Below are positions 20,488 through 30,722 of a DNA stretch of 64,000 nucleotides, in pieces. This stretch comes from Psychrobacter vallis (GTDB lineage Bacteria; Pseudomonadota; Gammaproteobacteria; Pseudomonadales; Moraxellaceae). The position numbers and the translations under genes are program-made. The notes under the pieces are model-generated. The model ran no database searches, was not told where the DNA came from, and worked only from the letters and a program-made list of their open reading frames with translations. Within the stretch, counting starts at the first letter, position 1. Every line of letters starts with the position of its first letter. The stretch is taken from positions 1 through 64,000 of the forward strand of contig NZ_CAJHBU010000009.1 of assembly GCF_904846715.1 (NCBI RefSeq). The letters are read 5' to 3'.

Positions 20488-20523
20488 AAAAAAGCAGTAC
20501 GTGTGCGGCGTACTGCTTTTTAT
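20488..20523. terminator. Bidirectional terminator after coaX
   Basis: AAAAAGCAGTACG pairs with CGTACTGCTTTTT around a short loop. It serves both coaX and the convergent gene whose stop is at 20537. Confidence 0.88.
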
Positions 20524-20536
20524 TATTGTTTAAGCT

Positions 20537-21007
20537 TTAGTAATACTCAAAAACTATTGGAACGGTTACTTTGCCTACTACTGTCTTACTATCTTTTCTA
20601 AAGGGTTTAAAAAGACTGCGGCGTAGTTCTCTTTTAAACTCTCCATCAATTTTATCGGAACCACTACTCTTCAATACGGTAATATTTTCGACTTTGCCTT
20701 CTTTGTTTACCCTTAATAAGAACTCCATTCGAACACGCTTCTTTTTGCAAGGTTCTTCCGGATCGCAATAACCCCTTAAAGCGCGAATGTGGCGATTGTT
20801 AAAACTTGGCTGACGTAACCACTTCGCATCAGAAGTCGCAAACTGGATGACAGGTTGCGCTGGTGATAAGTCTGCTATTTCAGCATTTGCAATGTGTGCC
20901 GAAAATATACTCAGTACTAGCATCGCCTTTGTCAGCGCAGAAATGATAGTTAATCGAAGGCGTATTTTTAAGTGTCTTTTAAGCGCGGTAGTAGTAGTCG
21001 GCATCAT
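20537..21007 (-). CDS. TonB C-terminal-domain-like exported protein
   Basis: This encodes a 156-residue protein with a basic N-terminus, a hydrophobic signal or anchor segment (about residues 22-40, ending AHIANAEI) and a C-terminal domain of about 80 residues. In the C-terminal part, VRMEFLLRVNKEGKVENITVLKSSG and the following KPFRKDSK...VPIVFEY follow the TonB_C/energy-transducer pattern (V-x-G-x-V, SSG, P-F, F). It lacks the Pro-rich spacer of a working TonB, and no ExbB/ExbD is near, so it may be a stand-alone periplasmic relative rather than an energy transducer. Two Cys lie in GYCDPEEPC just before the domain. It stands alone, convergent with coaX. Confidence 0.72.
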   Translation of the reverse strand: MMPTTTTALKRHLKIRLRLTIISALTKAMLVLSIFSAHIANAEIADLSPAQPVIQFATSDAKWLRQPSFNNRHIRALRGYCDPEEPCKKKRVRMEFLLRVNKEGKVENITVLKSSGSDKIDGEFKRELRRSLFKPFRKDSKTVVGKVTVPIVFEYY

Positions 21008-21192
21008 AAACAGTATCTGATAAATATGGTGGATAAAAAAGGCTAAGGGTCAGCTTTATTAATCGATTATTGTTAATCAAAAAATAAAACCGCACCTTAG
21101 CACAATTGTTCATTATTGACCAGCCGTTGTCTTAAGCTAATATGGTTACGCCGAATTTAAGAAATCACTAATAAGACCGTTATACTTCAATA

Positions 21193-22380
21193 CTACTTAG
21201 TCTCATTAAACAGCTCTCGACCGATCAGCATACGGCGGATCTCGCTGGTGCCCGCGCCAATCTCATAGAGCTTGGCATCACGCCAGTAGCGACCAAGCGG
21301 ATACTCGTTGGTATAACCATTGCCACCAAATATTTGAATACCCTCACCCGCCATCCAAGTGGCTTTTTCGGCACACCATAAGATCACGCTGGCACAATCT
21401 TTGCGCACTTCTCGGCTGTGACCAGCACCGCGCGCGTCTAGCATATCGAGGTTTTTGCCCACCGTGTATAAGAAGCTGCGTCCTGCTTGCAGTATCGTAT
21501 ACATATCCGCCACTTTACCTTGAATGAGCTGGAACTCACCAATGGCTTGACCGAATTGCTTACGGTCATGAATATAAGGCACGACATTGTCCATCACTGC
21601 CTGCATGATACCGATAGGGCCTGCTGCCAATACGGCGCGCTCGTAATCTAGTCCGCTCATCAGCACTTTCACGCCTTCATTGAGGCCGCCCAAGATATTG
21701 TCGCTTGGCACTTCGACATTATTAAAGGTCATCTCACCCGTATGGCTACCGCGCATACCGAGTTTGTCGAGCTTTTGCGCAGTGCCAAAACCTTCCATGC
21801 CTTTTTCAACGATAAAGGCCGTCATGCCTTTGGCACTAAGCTCAGGATTGGTCTTGGCATAGACCACCATCACATCGGCATCGGGGCCATTGGTAATCCA
21901 CATTTTGCTGCCGTTTAACACATAGCTGCCATTTTTTTCTTCTGCTTTGAGCTTCATACTGACGACGTCTGAGCCAGCACCGGTTTCACTCATTGCCAGC
22001 GCCCCAATGAACTCACCACTGACCAGCTTGGGCAGGTATTTTTGTTTTTGTGCCTCAGAGCCATTGCGTTTGATTTGATTGATACACAAATTCGAATGTG
22101 CGCCATAGCTCAGTGCTACAGAGGCAGAAGCGCGGCTAATCTCTTCCATCGCAACCATATGCGCGACGTAGCCCATATCTGCACCGCCATACTCTTCAGG
22201 GACGGTGATGCCATGTAGACCGAGATCGCCCATTTTTTGCCACAAATCCATGGGGAATTGATCACTACTATCGATTTCGCTGGCACGTGGGGCGATTTCG
22301 TTTGCTGCAAACTGCTGAACGACATCGCGTAACGCATCGATATCTTCACCAAGCTGAAAATTCAATCCAGGTAAACTCAT
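21193..22380 (-). CDS. liuA: Isovaleryl-CoA dehydrogenase
   Basis: This flavoenzyme oxidises isovaleryl-CoA to 3-methylcrotonyl-CoA, the third step of leucine breakdown, passing electrons to electron-transfer flavoprotein. The 395-residue acyl-CoA dehydrogenase shows [14 protein letters not shown] and [11 protein letters not shown] (FAD and substrate binding). [13 protein letters not shown] carries the Glu at the position used as catalytic base in isovaleryl-CoA dehydrogenases rather than the C-terminal site. [12 protein letters not shown] and the closing [18 protein letters not shown] are also present. The ATG at 22380 sits six bases after AAGGA; an ATG two codons earlier overlaps that site. 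It is the last gene of the liu cluster here, whereas it is often first. A palindromic repeat separates it from liuE. Confidence 0.95.
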   Translation of the reverse strand: MSLPGLNFQLGEDIDALRDVVQQFAANEIAPRASEIDSSDQFPMDLWQKMGDLGLHGITVPEEYGGADMGYVAHMVAMEEISRASASVALSYGAHSNLCINQIKRNGSEAQKQKYLPKLVSGEFIGALAMSETGAGSDVVSMKLKAEEKNGSYVLNGSKMWITNGPDADVMVVYAKTNPELSAKGMTAFIVEKGMEGFGTAQKLDKLGMRGSHTGEMTFNNVEVPSDNILGGLNEGVKVLMSGLDYERAVLAAGPIGIMQAVMDNVVPYIHDRKQFGQAIGEFQLIQGKVADMYTILQAGRSFLYTVGKNLDMLDARGAGHSREVRKDCASVILWCAEKATWMAGEGIQIFGGNGYTNEYPLGRYWRDAKLYEIGAGTSEIRRMLIGRELFNETK

Positions 22381-22453
22381 AACCATTCCTTGTGTATAAA
22401 TATTTTAACGCTTAAATTTTAATCTACTTTTCAAACCACTTCATTTTTGATGT

Positions 22454-22590
22454 CATAGTCAATTCTAAGTAAAGCCGATACGTTAATAATCCCGTGCTAC
22501 TGGTGCTAATTTTTCTTGCTTGCTGTTCGCAAGCGTGACAGAGGCTGCGAAAAATTTACTCCAGTAGCACTTATATTGGTTTTAAAGTAA
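22454..22590. repeat. Palindromic intergenic repeat, copy B
   Basis: The copy lies between liuE and liuA. Inner arms are GTGCTACTGGTGCTAATTTT (from 22494) and, reversed, GTGCTACTGGAGTAAATTTT (ending 22570). The central part reads CTTGCTTGCTGTTCGCAAGC and GACAGAGGCTGCGAAAAA. The outer arm CATAGTCAATTCTAAG is diverged from copy A. The hairpin would form in the liu transcript. Confidence 0.8.
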
Positions 22591-22606
22591 ATAAATTATA
22601 TATTGG

Positions 22607-23527
22607 TTAAGACTGACGCTTATTGATTAAGGCGCGGGCAACGTTTGAGCCGTTAGCACGTCCCAAAAACTCACTAATACGCTCGCCTGCCACGACCAGT
22701 TTATCTAAATCAATACCCGTGCTGATACCCATACCATGCAGCATGTAAACGACGTCTTCGGTTGCGACATTACCCGTGGCCCCTTTGGCATACGGACAAC
22801 CGCCCAGTCCTGCCACTGAGGTATCAAATTCACTGACGCCCATTTGTAGGGCAGCCAAGGTATTGCTTAATGCTTGACCGTAGGTATCATGAAAGTGCCC
22901 TGATAACATGGCGATATCCGCATACTCTAATGCAGCATGCAACGCCCGTTGGACTTTAAGCGCCGTACCAACCCCAATCGTATCAGCAATGCCGATTTGC
23001 TCTGAACCAATCTCAAGCAGACGTTTGGTGACATAGGCCACTTGACTGGGAGCAATCTCACCTTCATAAGGGCAACCGACGGTACAAGAAATAACGCCAC
23101 GTACTTTGATACCTTGCGCTTTTGCAGCAGCAGCAACGGGTGCGAAACGCTCAATGCTCTCGTCGATACTACAATTGATGTTTTTTTGACTAAAGGTTTC
23201 ACTTGCCGAGCCAAAAATAACGATTTCATCCGGACGGTACGCTATAGCATTCTCAAAACCGCGCATGTTTGGCACTAGAACTGAGTAACAAACCTCTGCA
23301 TTCCTTGTAGGCTCCAGCGCCCCGAGTAACGCGCTGTTGTCCCCCATTTGTGGTACCCACTTTGGTGACACAAAACTGGTGACTTCTAACTTTTTGATAC
23401 CTGCTGCGATCAGATCATTGACTAATGCTTGTTTGATCGCCGTCGGTACCGTCATCGATTCGTTTTGTAGTCCATCACGGGGACTGACATCAACGATTGA
23501 GACGTGGTCTGGATATGAGTGACTCAT
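22607..23527 (-). CDS. liuE: Hydroxymethylglutaryl-CoA lyase
   Basis: This enzyme cleaves HMG-CoA to acetyl-CoA and acetoacetate, the last step of leucine degradation. The 306-residue TIM-barrel protein has the N-terminal catalytic segment VDVSPRDGLQNE, the metal-binding SGHFHDTYG and the signature loop GLGGCPYAKGATGNVATED with the active-site Cys. The start at 23527 (MSHSYPDHV) follows GAGGATAAC; the frame is open for 12 more codons, but those lie next to a repeat and lack a ribosome site. It is located between mccA and liuA, with a palindromic repeat on each side. Confidence 0.95.
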   Translation of the reverse strand: MSHSYPDHVSIVDVSPRDGLQNESMTVPTAIKQALVNDLIAAGIKKLEVTSFVSPKWVPQMGDNSALLGALEPTRNAEVCYSVLVPNMRGFENAIAYRPDEIVIFGSASETFSQKNINCSIDESIERFAPVAAAAKAQGIKVRGVISCTVGCPYEGEIAPSQVAYVTKRLLEIGSEQIGIADTIGVGTALKVQRALHAALEYADIAMLSGHFHDTYGQALSNTLAALQMGVSEFDTSVAGLGGCPYAKGATGNVATEDVVYMLHGMGISTGIDLDKLVVAGERISEFLGRANGSNVARALINKRQS

Positions 23528-23547
23528 TTTTGTTATCCTCTTTACTG

Positions 23548-23680
23548 ACTGTAATCGATTCACTTTAAAGCGATACAGGGCGACTGTGATGAATGTTTCG
23601 CAGCCTCTGTATTAGCAGCACGCAAGGAACATTTATACCAGTCGCACAGAACTATTAACGTATCGATTTTATTTCGAACT
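23548..23680. repeat. Palindromic intergenic repeat, copy C
   Basis: This copy fills the gap between mccA and liuE and runs into the end of mccA. Inner arms are GGGCGACTGTGATGAATGTT (from 23578) and, reversed, TGTGCGACTGGTATAAATGT (ending 23647). The central CGCAGCCTCTGTATTAGCAG matches the other copies. Its right outer arm, read on the minus strand, is GTTCGAAATAAAATCGATAC and contains the mccA stop codon. Confidence 0.8.
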
Positions 23681-25786
23681 GCATATATCTTCACTATCGA
23701 TGCGCAACAGCTCATCACCATCAGCAACCAAGTCGCCTGCTGCAAACAACAACTCTGCTACCACGCCATCAGTGGGTGCGGTAATGGTGTGTTCGATTTT
23801 CATGGCTTCGATGACGGCAAGTGGCTCACCTTTTTTGACCGTGTCGCCTATCGCTACTTTAAAGGAAACAACTTGCCCTGGCATCGGTGACTTTAAGCTA
23901 CCGACAGCTGCCGTGTCCTCGCCCACATGCGCCATGATATCAATGAGTTTGATCTCATGGCGTCCACCATCTGTAAAGGCATAGACCGTCTCATTGTGTA
24001 CCCAGCTTTGGGCGTTGATACGTGCGCCCTCTAACCACAAGGTATGATGGTGCGCATCACGGCTGTCATAGCTGACTTGCCCTTCATAAACCGTTTCGGT
24101 TCGGGCAGCCACATTAATATTGCTGTTATCCTGCATATTCGCGGTTTCTTTTTCAATAACAAGTGAAAAACTGCTGAGGTTATCACTACCTTTTTTACTA
24201 TCAGAGTAGCTCGCATTGTGCCAATTGCTGATGCGAGCGCTGTAGGACTGCTCGTCATAAACCAAACTAAACGACCTTGTATAATCATTATAGGCACGGA
24301 AACCAGTAGGCTTACTAAACGGGTCTGTATTAGAGCTTTGCGCGGTGGCTTCACTGGCAAGCTGCTGCGTAATCGCTGTCACAGCAAGCGTCGATAACCC
24401 AAGAGGATGCTGATCAAAAAGCACGTCCCGCTCGCGTTCAATCAACGCGGTATCCAGATTGGCCCCGCTAAATGAATCTGTATTCAAAATATAACGCAAA
24501 AACGCCACGTTGTTTGGCAAACCCACAATACGTGTCTGTGCCAAGGCGCGATCAAGTCTCGCTAGCGCTTGCTCGCGTGTGGGTGCATGCACGATAAGTT
24601 TAGCAATCATAGAGTCGTAAAAAGGACTGATCACATCGCCCTCGCGTACGCCATCGTCGATACGCACATCATTGATGCTAAAGGTGCTGTGCTCGGGTTT
24701 TTGATAAGTAAACAACGTCCCCGTCGCTGGTAAAAAATTATTGTCAGGGTTTTCGGCACAAATACGCGCCTCAATTGCATGACCATTGATAACCAGCTTA
24801 TCTTGCGCCATTGGCAATGGCTGACCTGCGGCAACCAACAGCTGCCACTCGACCAAATCAACACCAGTAATGGCTTCGCTAACCGGATGTTCAACTTGCA
24901 AGCGCGTATTCATCTCCATAAAATAAAAATTCATGGAATCCTCGCGTTGCTCCACGATAAACTCGACCGTGCCAGCGCCTACATAAGCAACCGCTCGAGC
25001 CGCTTCGATTGCCGCTGTTCCCATTGCTTCACGCATGGCAGTATCAACACCTGGAGCTGGAGCTTCTTCTAATACTTTTTGATGGCGGCGCTGCACGGAG
25101 CAATCACGTTCAAACAGATGCACGTAATTGCCATGCGTATCACCGAATACTTGGATTTCGATATGGCGTGGTTTTAGCGCGTACTTTTCGACCAATACTT
25201 GATCGTTGCCAAAACTGGTAATTGCTTCACGGCGACACGAGTCTAGTAGGTCAACAAAGTCACTGCTTTGCTCCACAATACGCATGCCTTTACCGCCGCC
25301 GCCCGCACTCGCTTTGATCAGTACAGGATAGCCAATATCATCTGCTTGCTGCTGCAAAAATTGCGCGTCTTGATTGTCACCATGATAGCCCGGTATCAGC
25401 GGCACGCCAGCGGACTCCATCAAGCGCTTAGACTCGGACTTGCCGCCCATCGCGCGAATAGCATCCGCTGATGGACCAATAAAGACCAAACCCGCATCTT
25501 GACAGGCTTGCGCAAAATCTGCATTTTCACTTAAGAACCCATAGCCTGGGTGGATCGCTTGTGCGCCCGTTTCTTTAGCGATGGCAATAATAGCATCGCC
25601 TTTTAGGTAGCTGTCTTTTGGGGCAGAGCCACCCAGATAGATGGCCTCATCACAGACAGCCACATGCTTGGCCCCGCGGTCTGCATCGGAATACACAGCG
25701 ATGGTACTGATGCCCAAACGCTTGGCTGTCGCGGCCACTCGGCAAGCAATTTCACCACGGTTGGCGATTAGAATTTTAGAAAACAT
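23669..25786 (-). CDS. liuD: Methylcrotonyl-CoA carboxylase biotin-carrying subunit
   Basis: The alpha subunit carboxylates its own biotin with ATP and bicarbonate for the conversion of 3-methylcrotonyl-CoA to 3-methylglutaconyl-CoA. The 705-residue protein has the biotin carboxylase half (ILIANRGEIACRV, HPGYGFLSENADFA, the ATP-grasp glycine loop KASAGGGGKGMRIV, and EMNTRLQVEHPVSE). The middle domain is less conserved and Ser/Asn rich, and the C-terminal biotinyl domain carries EAMKIEHT with the biotin Lys at 663. The last residues SSK and the TAA stop lie inside palindromic repeat copy C, so the natural end has probably been altered by that insertion. BirA from this window should modify it; LiuB is the partner subunit. 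Confidence 0.96.
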   Translation of the reverse strand: MFSKILIANRGEIACRVAATAKRLGISTIAVYSDADRGAKHVAVCDEAIYLGGSAPKDSYLKGDAIIAIAKETGAQAIHPGYGFLSENADFAQACQDAGLVFIGPSADAIRAMGGKSESKRLMESAGVPLIPGYHGDNQDAQFLQQQADDIGYPVLIKASAGGGGKGMRIVEQSSDFVDLLDSCRREAITSFGNDQVLVEKYALKPRHIEIQVFGDTHGNYVHLFERDCSVQRRHQKVLEEAPAPGVDTAMREAMGTAAIEAARAVAYVGAGTVEFIVEQREDSMNFYFMEMNTRLQVEHPVSEAITGVDLVEWQLLVAAGQPLPMAQDKLVINGHAIEARICAENPDNNFLPATGTLFTYQKPEHSTFSINDVRIDDGVREGDVISPFYDSMIAKLIVHAPTREQALARLDRALAQTRIVGLPNNVAFLRYILNTDSFSGANLDTALIERERDVLFDQHPLGLSTLAVTAITQQLASEATAQSSNTDPFSKPTGFRAYNDYTRSFSLVYDEQSYSARISNWHNASYSDSKKGSDNLSSFSLVIEKETANMQDNSNINVAARTETVYEGQVSYDSRDAHHHTLWLEGARINAQSWVHNETVYAFTDGGRHEIKLIDIMAHVGEDTAAVGSLKSPMPGQVVSFKVAIGDTVKKGEPLAVIEAMKIEHTITAPTDGVVAELLFAAGDLVADGDELLRIDSEDICSSK

Positions 25787-25855
25787 AACTATCCCTGTGT
25801 CTTATCATTTTTATGTAACGTCTTGTCTATGTATCTATCATTATTCTGCTGTCAG

Positions 25856-26662
25856 TTAATCTGCTATCAGCCAATCCGGCTTGCGCTTTTGCAAAAAGGC
25901 TTGTACGCCTTCCTTACCTTGTGTTGACGAGCGGATATCAGCAATCCCTTTGACGGTATGAGCAATCAACTCATCAGTAATGGGTGCACCAGCGACATCA
26001 TGTAATAGTTGCTTGCAGGTTTTGACCGCATCAGGACTGTTCTTAACGACTTTGGCACAAAACGCAGCGACCTCATCAGCCAGCCACTCTTCGCTGACGC
26101 GCTCATGGATGAAGCCAAGCTGACGTGCTTTTTTGGCATCGAACACTTCTGCACTTAAGAAGTATCGCTGTGCGGTTCTAGCACCCATCGCTCTGATGAC
26201 ATAAGGACTAATAGTGGCAGGTGCGAGTCCCAAACGTACTTCACTTAAGCAAAAATTGGCAATCTTAACGGCGATAGCCACATCACAAACAGCGACCAAA
26301 CCCATACCTCCGGCATAAACATCGCCTTGAATAGCCGCAATCGTTGGCTTAGGACATTCATAAATGGTCTTGAGCATTTGCGCCAATTTATCAGCGTCGG
26401 CTAGGTTTTCGTCATAGCTATAATCTGCCATGGCGCGCATCCAATTAAGATCCGCACCGGCACAAAACACCTTGCCAGCGGCTGCTAAGACAATGACGCG
26501 CACATTGCCATCGCTACCCAAATCAGCAAATACCTCGGTCAACTCGCTAATCATTTCATCATTAAAAGCGTTGCGTATCTCAGGACGATTTAACGTCACC
26601 GTTGCCACGTGTTGTTGGATATTTACTAACAAGCTATTATAATTACTCGTCTCTTTTTGCAT
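25856..26662 (-). CDS. liuC: Methylglutaconyl-CoA hydratase (enoyl-CoA hydratase family)
   Basis: The context predicts hydration of 3-methylglutaconyl-CoA to HMG-CoA, between the carboxylase and the lyase of the leucine pathway. The 268-residue crotonase-fold protein has the oxyanion-hole segments GKVFCAGADLNWM and IAAIQGDVYAGGMGLVAVCDVAIA, then FCLSEVRLGLAPATISPYV, which contains the catalytic Glu. I placed the start at 26662 (MQKETSNYN). The frame runs 34 codons further upstream, but that stretch has no family similarity. An AAGGA lies about 13 bases before the ATG, somewhat far. It is located between liuB and liuD. Confidence 0.92.
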   Translation of the reverse strand: MQKETSNYNSLLVNIQQHVATVTLNRPEIRNAFNDEMISELTEVFADLGSDGNVRVIVLAAAGKVFCAGADLNWMRAMADYSYDENLADADKLAQMLKTIYECPKPTIAAIQGDVYAGGMGLVAVCDVAIAVKIANFCLSEVRLGLAPATISPYVIRAMGARTAQRYFLSAEVFDAKKARQLGFIHERVSEEWLADEVAAFCAKVVKNSPDAVKTCKQLLHDVAGAPITDELIAHTVKGIADIRSSTQGKEGVQAFLQKRKPDWLIAD

Positions 26663-26861
26663 GACTCGTGGTATTCCTTTTATATTGATCCAACTATATT
26701 GTATTTTGATAAATGCCCGATGGCTGAGTGTGGCTATTGTCTTAGCCCTATTTGTCTGCCACACGCCACTATAAACATAAATTTTGACTTTTTAATGACT
26801 GACATAGCTTAATAACTAACCTAGTCGATAGCGACTTTCAGATAAGCATTTATCTAAACAG

Positions 26862-28472
26862 CTACATCCTAAAGACACCAAAGGTCGTCTCTTCAATCGG
26901 CGCGTTATGAGACGCACTAAGCGCCAATGCCAATACATTACGAGTATCAGCAGGATCAATCACACCATCATCCCAAAGCCGAGCAGTGGCATAGTACGGA
27001 TGTCCTTGCTCTTCATACATTTCACGAATTGGAGCTTTAAAGGCCGCTTCATCTTCGTCACTCCATGCCTCGCCTTTGCGATCAAAGTTATCACGTTTGA
27101 CCGTTGCCAGTACCGATGCTGCTTGCTCACCGCCCATGACAGAGATGCGCGCATTTGGCCACATCCATAAGAAACGCGGGCTGTACGCACGACCACACAT
27201 GCCATAGTTACCTGCACCAAATGAACCACCAACAATGACGGTAAATTTTGGCACTTTGGCATTGGCCACCGCCATCACCATTTTGGCACCATGACGAGCA
27301 ATACCTTCGTTTTCGTATTTACGCCCGACCATAAATCCGGTGATATTTTGTAGGAATATGAGTGGAATTTTGCGCTTACAGCACAGCTCAATGAAATGCG
27401 TACCTTTTTGCGCTGACTCACTAAAAAGAATCCCGTTATTGGCAATAATACCAACAGGCATCCCTTCAATATGCGCGAATCCACAAACCAACGTCGTGCC
27501 AAAACGCGCTTTAAACTCGTCAAAGGCGCTGTCATCGACGATACGGGCAATGATTTCTTTAATATCAAAAGGCTTACGCTTATCGGTTGGAATGACACCG
27601 TATAGTTCTTTGGCATCATAGCGCGGTGGACGCGGTGTGATTTGATTGGGAATATTTTTAGCAGGACGGTTTAGATGGCTGACGATATTACGGGCTATCG
27701 ATAACGCATGCGTGTCGTTCTGGGCCAAATGATCGACCACACCTGACAGACGAGTATGTACATCGCCGCCGCCCAAGTCCTCTGCGGTGACCTCTTCGCC
27801 TGTTGCCGCCTTGACGAGTGGCGGACCACCCAAAAATATCGTGCCTTGGTCTTTGACAATAATAGACTCATCGCTCATCGCAGGCACGTATGCCCCGCCA
27901 GCCGTACAGCTGCCCATGACCACTGCAATTTGGGGAATGCCTGCCGCACTGAGGTTGGCTTGATTAAAAAAGATACGACCAAAGTGCTCTTTATCAGGGA
28001 ATACCTCATCTTGGTTGGGCAAGTTTGCGCCGCCAGAATCGACCAAATAGACGCAGGGTAAATGATTTTCTTGTGCAACTTCTTGTGCGCGTAAATGCTT
28101 TTTGACTGTCATTGGATAATAAGTGCCGCCTTTTACCGTGGCGTCATTACAGACAATCATGCACTCGATACCGTTGATGCGACCGATACCCGCAATCACG
28201 CCAGCTGCCGGAATATCTTCGCCATACATGTTGTGCGCCGCCATTGGTGCTACTTCTAAAAATGACGTGCCGACATCCAGCAAGCGCTCGACACGCTCAC
28301 GCGGTAACAGTTTGCCACGCGCTAAATGCTTGGCTCGTGCCCGCTCCGATCCGCCCTGAGCGACTTTACGCAGGTGCACATATAAGTCATCCACCACAGC
28401 TTGCATAGCAGCGCTGTTTTGCTGAAATTCAGCAGCGTTTGGACTCAGTTTACTGGTTATGATAGCGCTCAT
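26862..28472 (-). CDS. liuB: Methylcrotonyl-CoA carboxylase carboxyltransferase subunit
   Basis: The beta subunit moves CO2 from biotin to 3-methylcrotonyl-CoA. The 536-residue protein has the double crotonase-like carboxyltransferase fold: [56 protein letters not shown] in the N half, and [34 protein letters not shown] and [13 protein letters not shown] in the C half. The length agrees with MccB. The start at 28472 (MSAIITSK) follows AAAGGGA with five bases between; a longer open frame of 20 codons upstream has no ribosome site. It lies between the acyl-CoA ligase and liuC in one direction, consistent with a single liu transcript. Confidence 0.96.
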   Translation of the reverse strand: MSAIITSKLSPNAAEFQQNSAAMQAVVDDLYVHLRKVAQGGSERARAKHLARGKLLPRERVERLLDVGTSFLEVAPMAAHNMYGEDIPAAGVIAGIGRINGIECMIVCNDATVKGGTYYPMTVKKHLRAQEVAQENHLPCVYLVDSGGANLPNQDEVFPDKEHFGRIFFNQANLSAAGIPQIAVVMGSCTAGGAYVPAMSDESIIVKDQGTIFLGGPPLVKAATGEEVTAEDLGGGDVHTRLSGVVDHLAQNDTHALSIARNIVSHLNRPAKNIPNQITPRPPRYDAKELYGVIPTDKRKPFDIKEIIARIVDDSAFDEFKARFGTTLVCGFAHIEGMPVGIIANNGILFSESAQKGTHFIELCCKRKIPLIFLQNITGFMVGRKYENEGIARHGAKMVMAVANAKVPKFTVIVGGSFGAGNYGMCGRAYSPRFLWMWPNARISVMGGEQAASVLATVKRDNFDRKGEAWSDEDEAAFKAPIREMYEEQGHPYYATARLWDDGVIDPADTRNVLALALSASHNAPIEETTFGVFRM

Positions 28473-28596
28473 GATATCCCTTTTCTTTAATACATAAATG
28501 CGAGTAACTTTTTTATTGTCGTTTTCACTCACCTATCTATTTTCGTTTTTACTCACATAAATAATAGATGAGGTAACAGATGCAATAGAGTGCCTG

Positions 28597-30351
28597 TTAT
28601 AGACCTAACTCTTCTTTCATCTGCTCAATGATTTTATATTTCTGAATTTTGCCAGTGATGGTCATCGGGTACTCAGTCACGAAGCGATAATAGGTCGGTA
28701 CTTTATAATGGGCAATGTGCTCATGACAGAACTGACGCACTTCTTCCTCAGTCAAACTGTCCGCTTCTTTCGCAATGATCCACGCCGCCAATACCTCGCC
28801 ATAACGCTCATCTGGTATGCCGACGATTTGTACGTCACGAATTTTAGGATGACGATAGAGGTAGTTTTCGATTTCTACCGGATAAATGTTTTCCCCGCCG
28901 CGAATGACCATATCTTTACTACGACCAACGATTTTGACATAGCCGTCCTCATCCATCGTTGCCAAATCACCTGTCAGCATCCAGCCATCTTGAATGGACG
29001 CGCGTGTTTTAAAACGACTGCCCCAGTAGCCTTTCATCACCGAATAACCACGCGTGAGTAGCTCGCCCGTCTCGCCCAATGGCACAATCTCGCCAGTCTC
29101 AGTATCTACGACTTTTACCTCAAGCGCTGGCTGAACGAGCCCAACAGTAGATACTTGCTTTTCAAGTGGCGTATGTTCATTGGTTTGACAAGACACCGGA
29201 CTGGTCTCAGTCATGCCATAAGCGATGGTCACTTCCTGCATGTGCATTTTATCAATGACGCGGCGCATGACTTCAATTGGGCAGCTAGAGCCTGCCATGA
29301 TGCCAGTACGTAAGGTCGATAAATCAAAGTTATCAAACTCAGGGTGATCAAGTTCTGCGATAAACATCGTTGGTACGCCATGCAGACCGGTACATTTTTC
29401 TTCTTCGACCGCTTGCAGGACTGATAATGGCTCAAAACCGTCATTCGGATAAACGATACAGCCACCATGCGTTAAAATGGCTAAGTTACCAAGTACCATA
29501 CCAAAACAGTGATATAACGGTACAGGAATGCACAGTCTGTCTTCCTCAGTGAGATTCATGGCCTCACCGATAAAATAACCGTTATTTAAGATATTACGAT
29601 GGCTTAAGGTCGCGCCTTTTGGCGTGCCCGTCGTACCACTGGTGAACTGCACATTAATGGCATCAGTATTTTTAAGCTGTGCTTGACGCTCAGCAACCCG
29701 TGGATCATTGGCATCACCCTCACTCATCCATGCCGAGAACTTCTGCATAAAATCGAACGTCTCATCCGACTCTGGCTCATCAATCCAAATAATACGCTCA
29801 ATCGTCGGAATCTCGACCAAATCGAGCTGTGTATAGTCTTTATGATAAATCTCAGGACACAACTCGCGGATCAGACTGGCGTAATCGCTGCTTTTGAAAT
29901 GACGCATCAGGACGAGAGCCGAACAACCCAATTTATTCAAGGCATATTGCAGCTCAAAAGTACGATAGGCAGGATTAATATTGACGAGGATAACGCCGAC
30001 TTTGGCAGTCGCCAATTGCATCAATAGCCATTCAGCATTGTTATGTGACCAAATACCGATGCGATCGCCAATCTCAAGTCCCATCTCAATCATACTACTG
30101 GCTAGCTGGTTGACTTGTTGCTGTAGCTCACGATATGTCCAGCGGATATTTTGATGGCGAGAAACCAATGCTTCACGTTCAGGATATTTAAAAACAATGG
30201 CATCAAAGAAATCACCAATGGTCGCTTCAATCAGCGGCACATCAGGACCTTTGTCATAACTTTGGGTAAGGGGTGCATTTGCCGAGCGGGCGCCCATATT
30301 GATACTAGGAATAGTATTTAGAATATTGTCAAAATCAGGGGTTTGAGTCAT
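28597..30351 (-). CDS. AMP-dependent acyl-CoA ligase
   Basis: This 584-residue enzyme of the adenylate-forming family joins an acid to CoA with ATP. The P-loop is [16 protein letters not shown] (about 234-249), and [31 protein letters not shown] and [22 protein letters not shown] follow in family order. The catalytic Lys is in [10 protein letters not shown] near the C-terminus. As the first gene of the liu cluster it may activate isovalerate, methylcrotonate or another branched or medium-chain acid from terpenoid or leucine metabolism, a role inferred from position only. The sequence resembles medium/long-chain acyl-CoA synthetases and AMP-binding proteins of liu clusters. A strong start at 30351 precedes MTQTPDFDN. 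Confidence 0.9.
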   Translation of the reverse strand: MTQTPDFDNILNTIPSINMGARSANAPLTQSYDKGPDVPLIEATIGDFFDAIVFKYPEREALVSRHQNIRWTYRELQQQVNQLASSMIEMGLEIGDRIGIWSHNNAEWLLMQLATAKVGVILVNINPAYRTFELQYALNKLGCSALVLMRHFKSSDYASLIRELCPEIYHKDYTQLDLVEIPTIERIIWIDEPESDETFDFMQKFSAWMSEGDANDPRVAERQAQLKNTDAINVQFTSGTTGTPKGATLSHRNILNNGYFIGEAMNLTEEDRLCIPVPLYHCFGMVLGNLAILTHGGCIVYPNDGFEPLSVLQAVEEEKCTGLHGVPTMFIAELDHPEFDNFDLSTLRTGIMAGSSCPIEVMRRVIDKMHMQEVTIAYGMTETSPVSCQTNEHTPLEKQVSTVGLVQPALEVKVVDTETGEIVPLGETGELLTRGYSVMKGYWGSRFKTRASIQDGWMLTGDLATMDEDGYVKIVGRSKDMVIRGGENIYPVEIENYLYRHPKIRDVQIVGIPDERYGEVLAAWIIAKEADSLTEEEVRQFCHEHIAHYKVPTYYRFVTEYPMTITGKIQKYKIIEQMKEELGL

Positions 30352-30722
30352 AACGAGTCCTTTCGTTTTACTTTTTATGGTGCTTGTTGATGGCTTGCGA
30401 GAAAACCGTCTTCCTTGATCAGGTCTCGCATAGCATCTAGCTACTATACCGCCATAAATGAAAGCCTGTCAACAATATCAATACAATGCGTATCATTTAA
30501 TTGGTCACGCAAAATCTTAACTTGGAAAAGCATAGCATGAAGGCATGACAATTATTTGACACAAAAAAGCCAATCACATTATTTAGTATGTGACTGGCTT
30601 GGCGCTCAAAACTGTCTTTTTAAATCGCAATTTAAGGATAGTATTTTATAAAGGACTTCTTAAAAGCATTTCTTATAAACTATGCACCGATGCATATTTC
30701 TCAAAAGACCGTATCTCTATTA
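30352..30722. other. Upstream region of the liu cluster
   Basis: The 371 bases between the flavoprotein stop and the acyl-CoA ligase start should carry the liu promoter near 30352-30540. I see no recognisable operator or riboswitch. The only clear structure is the terminator at 30563-30600. Confidence 0.5.
30563..30600 (-). terminator. Intrinsic terminator after the flavoprotein gene
   Basis: Read on the minus strand, AAGCCAGTCACAT pairs with ATGTGATTGGCTT and runs into a T6 tract. It lies about 120 bases after the stop at 30723. Confidence 0.8.
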
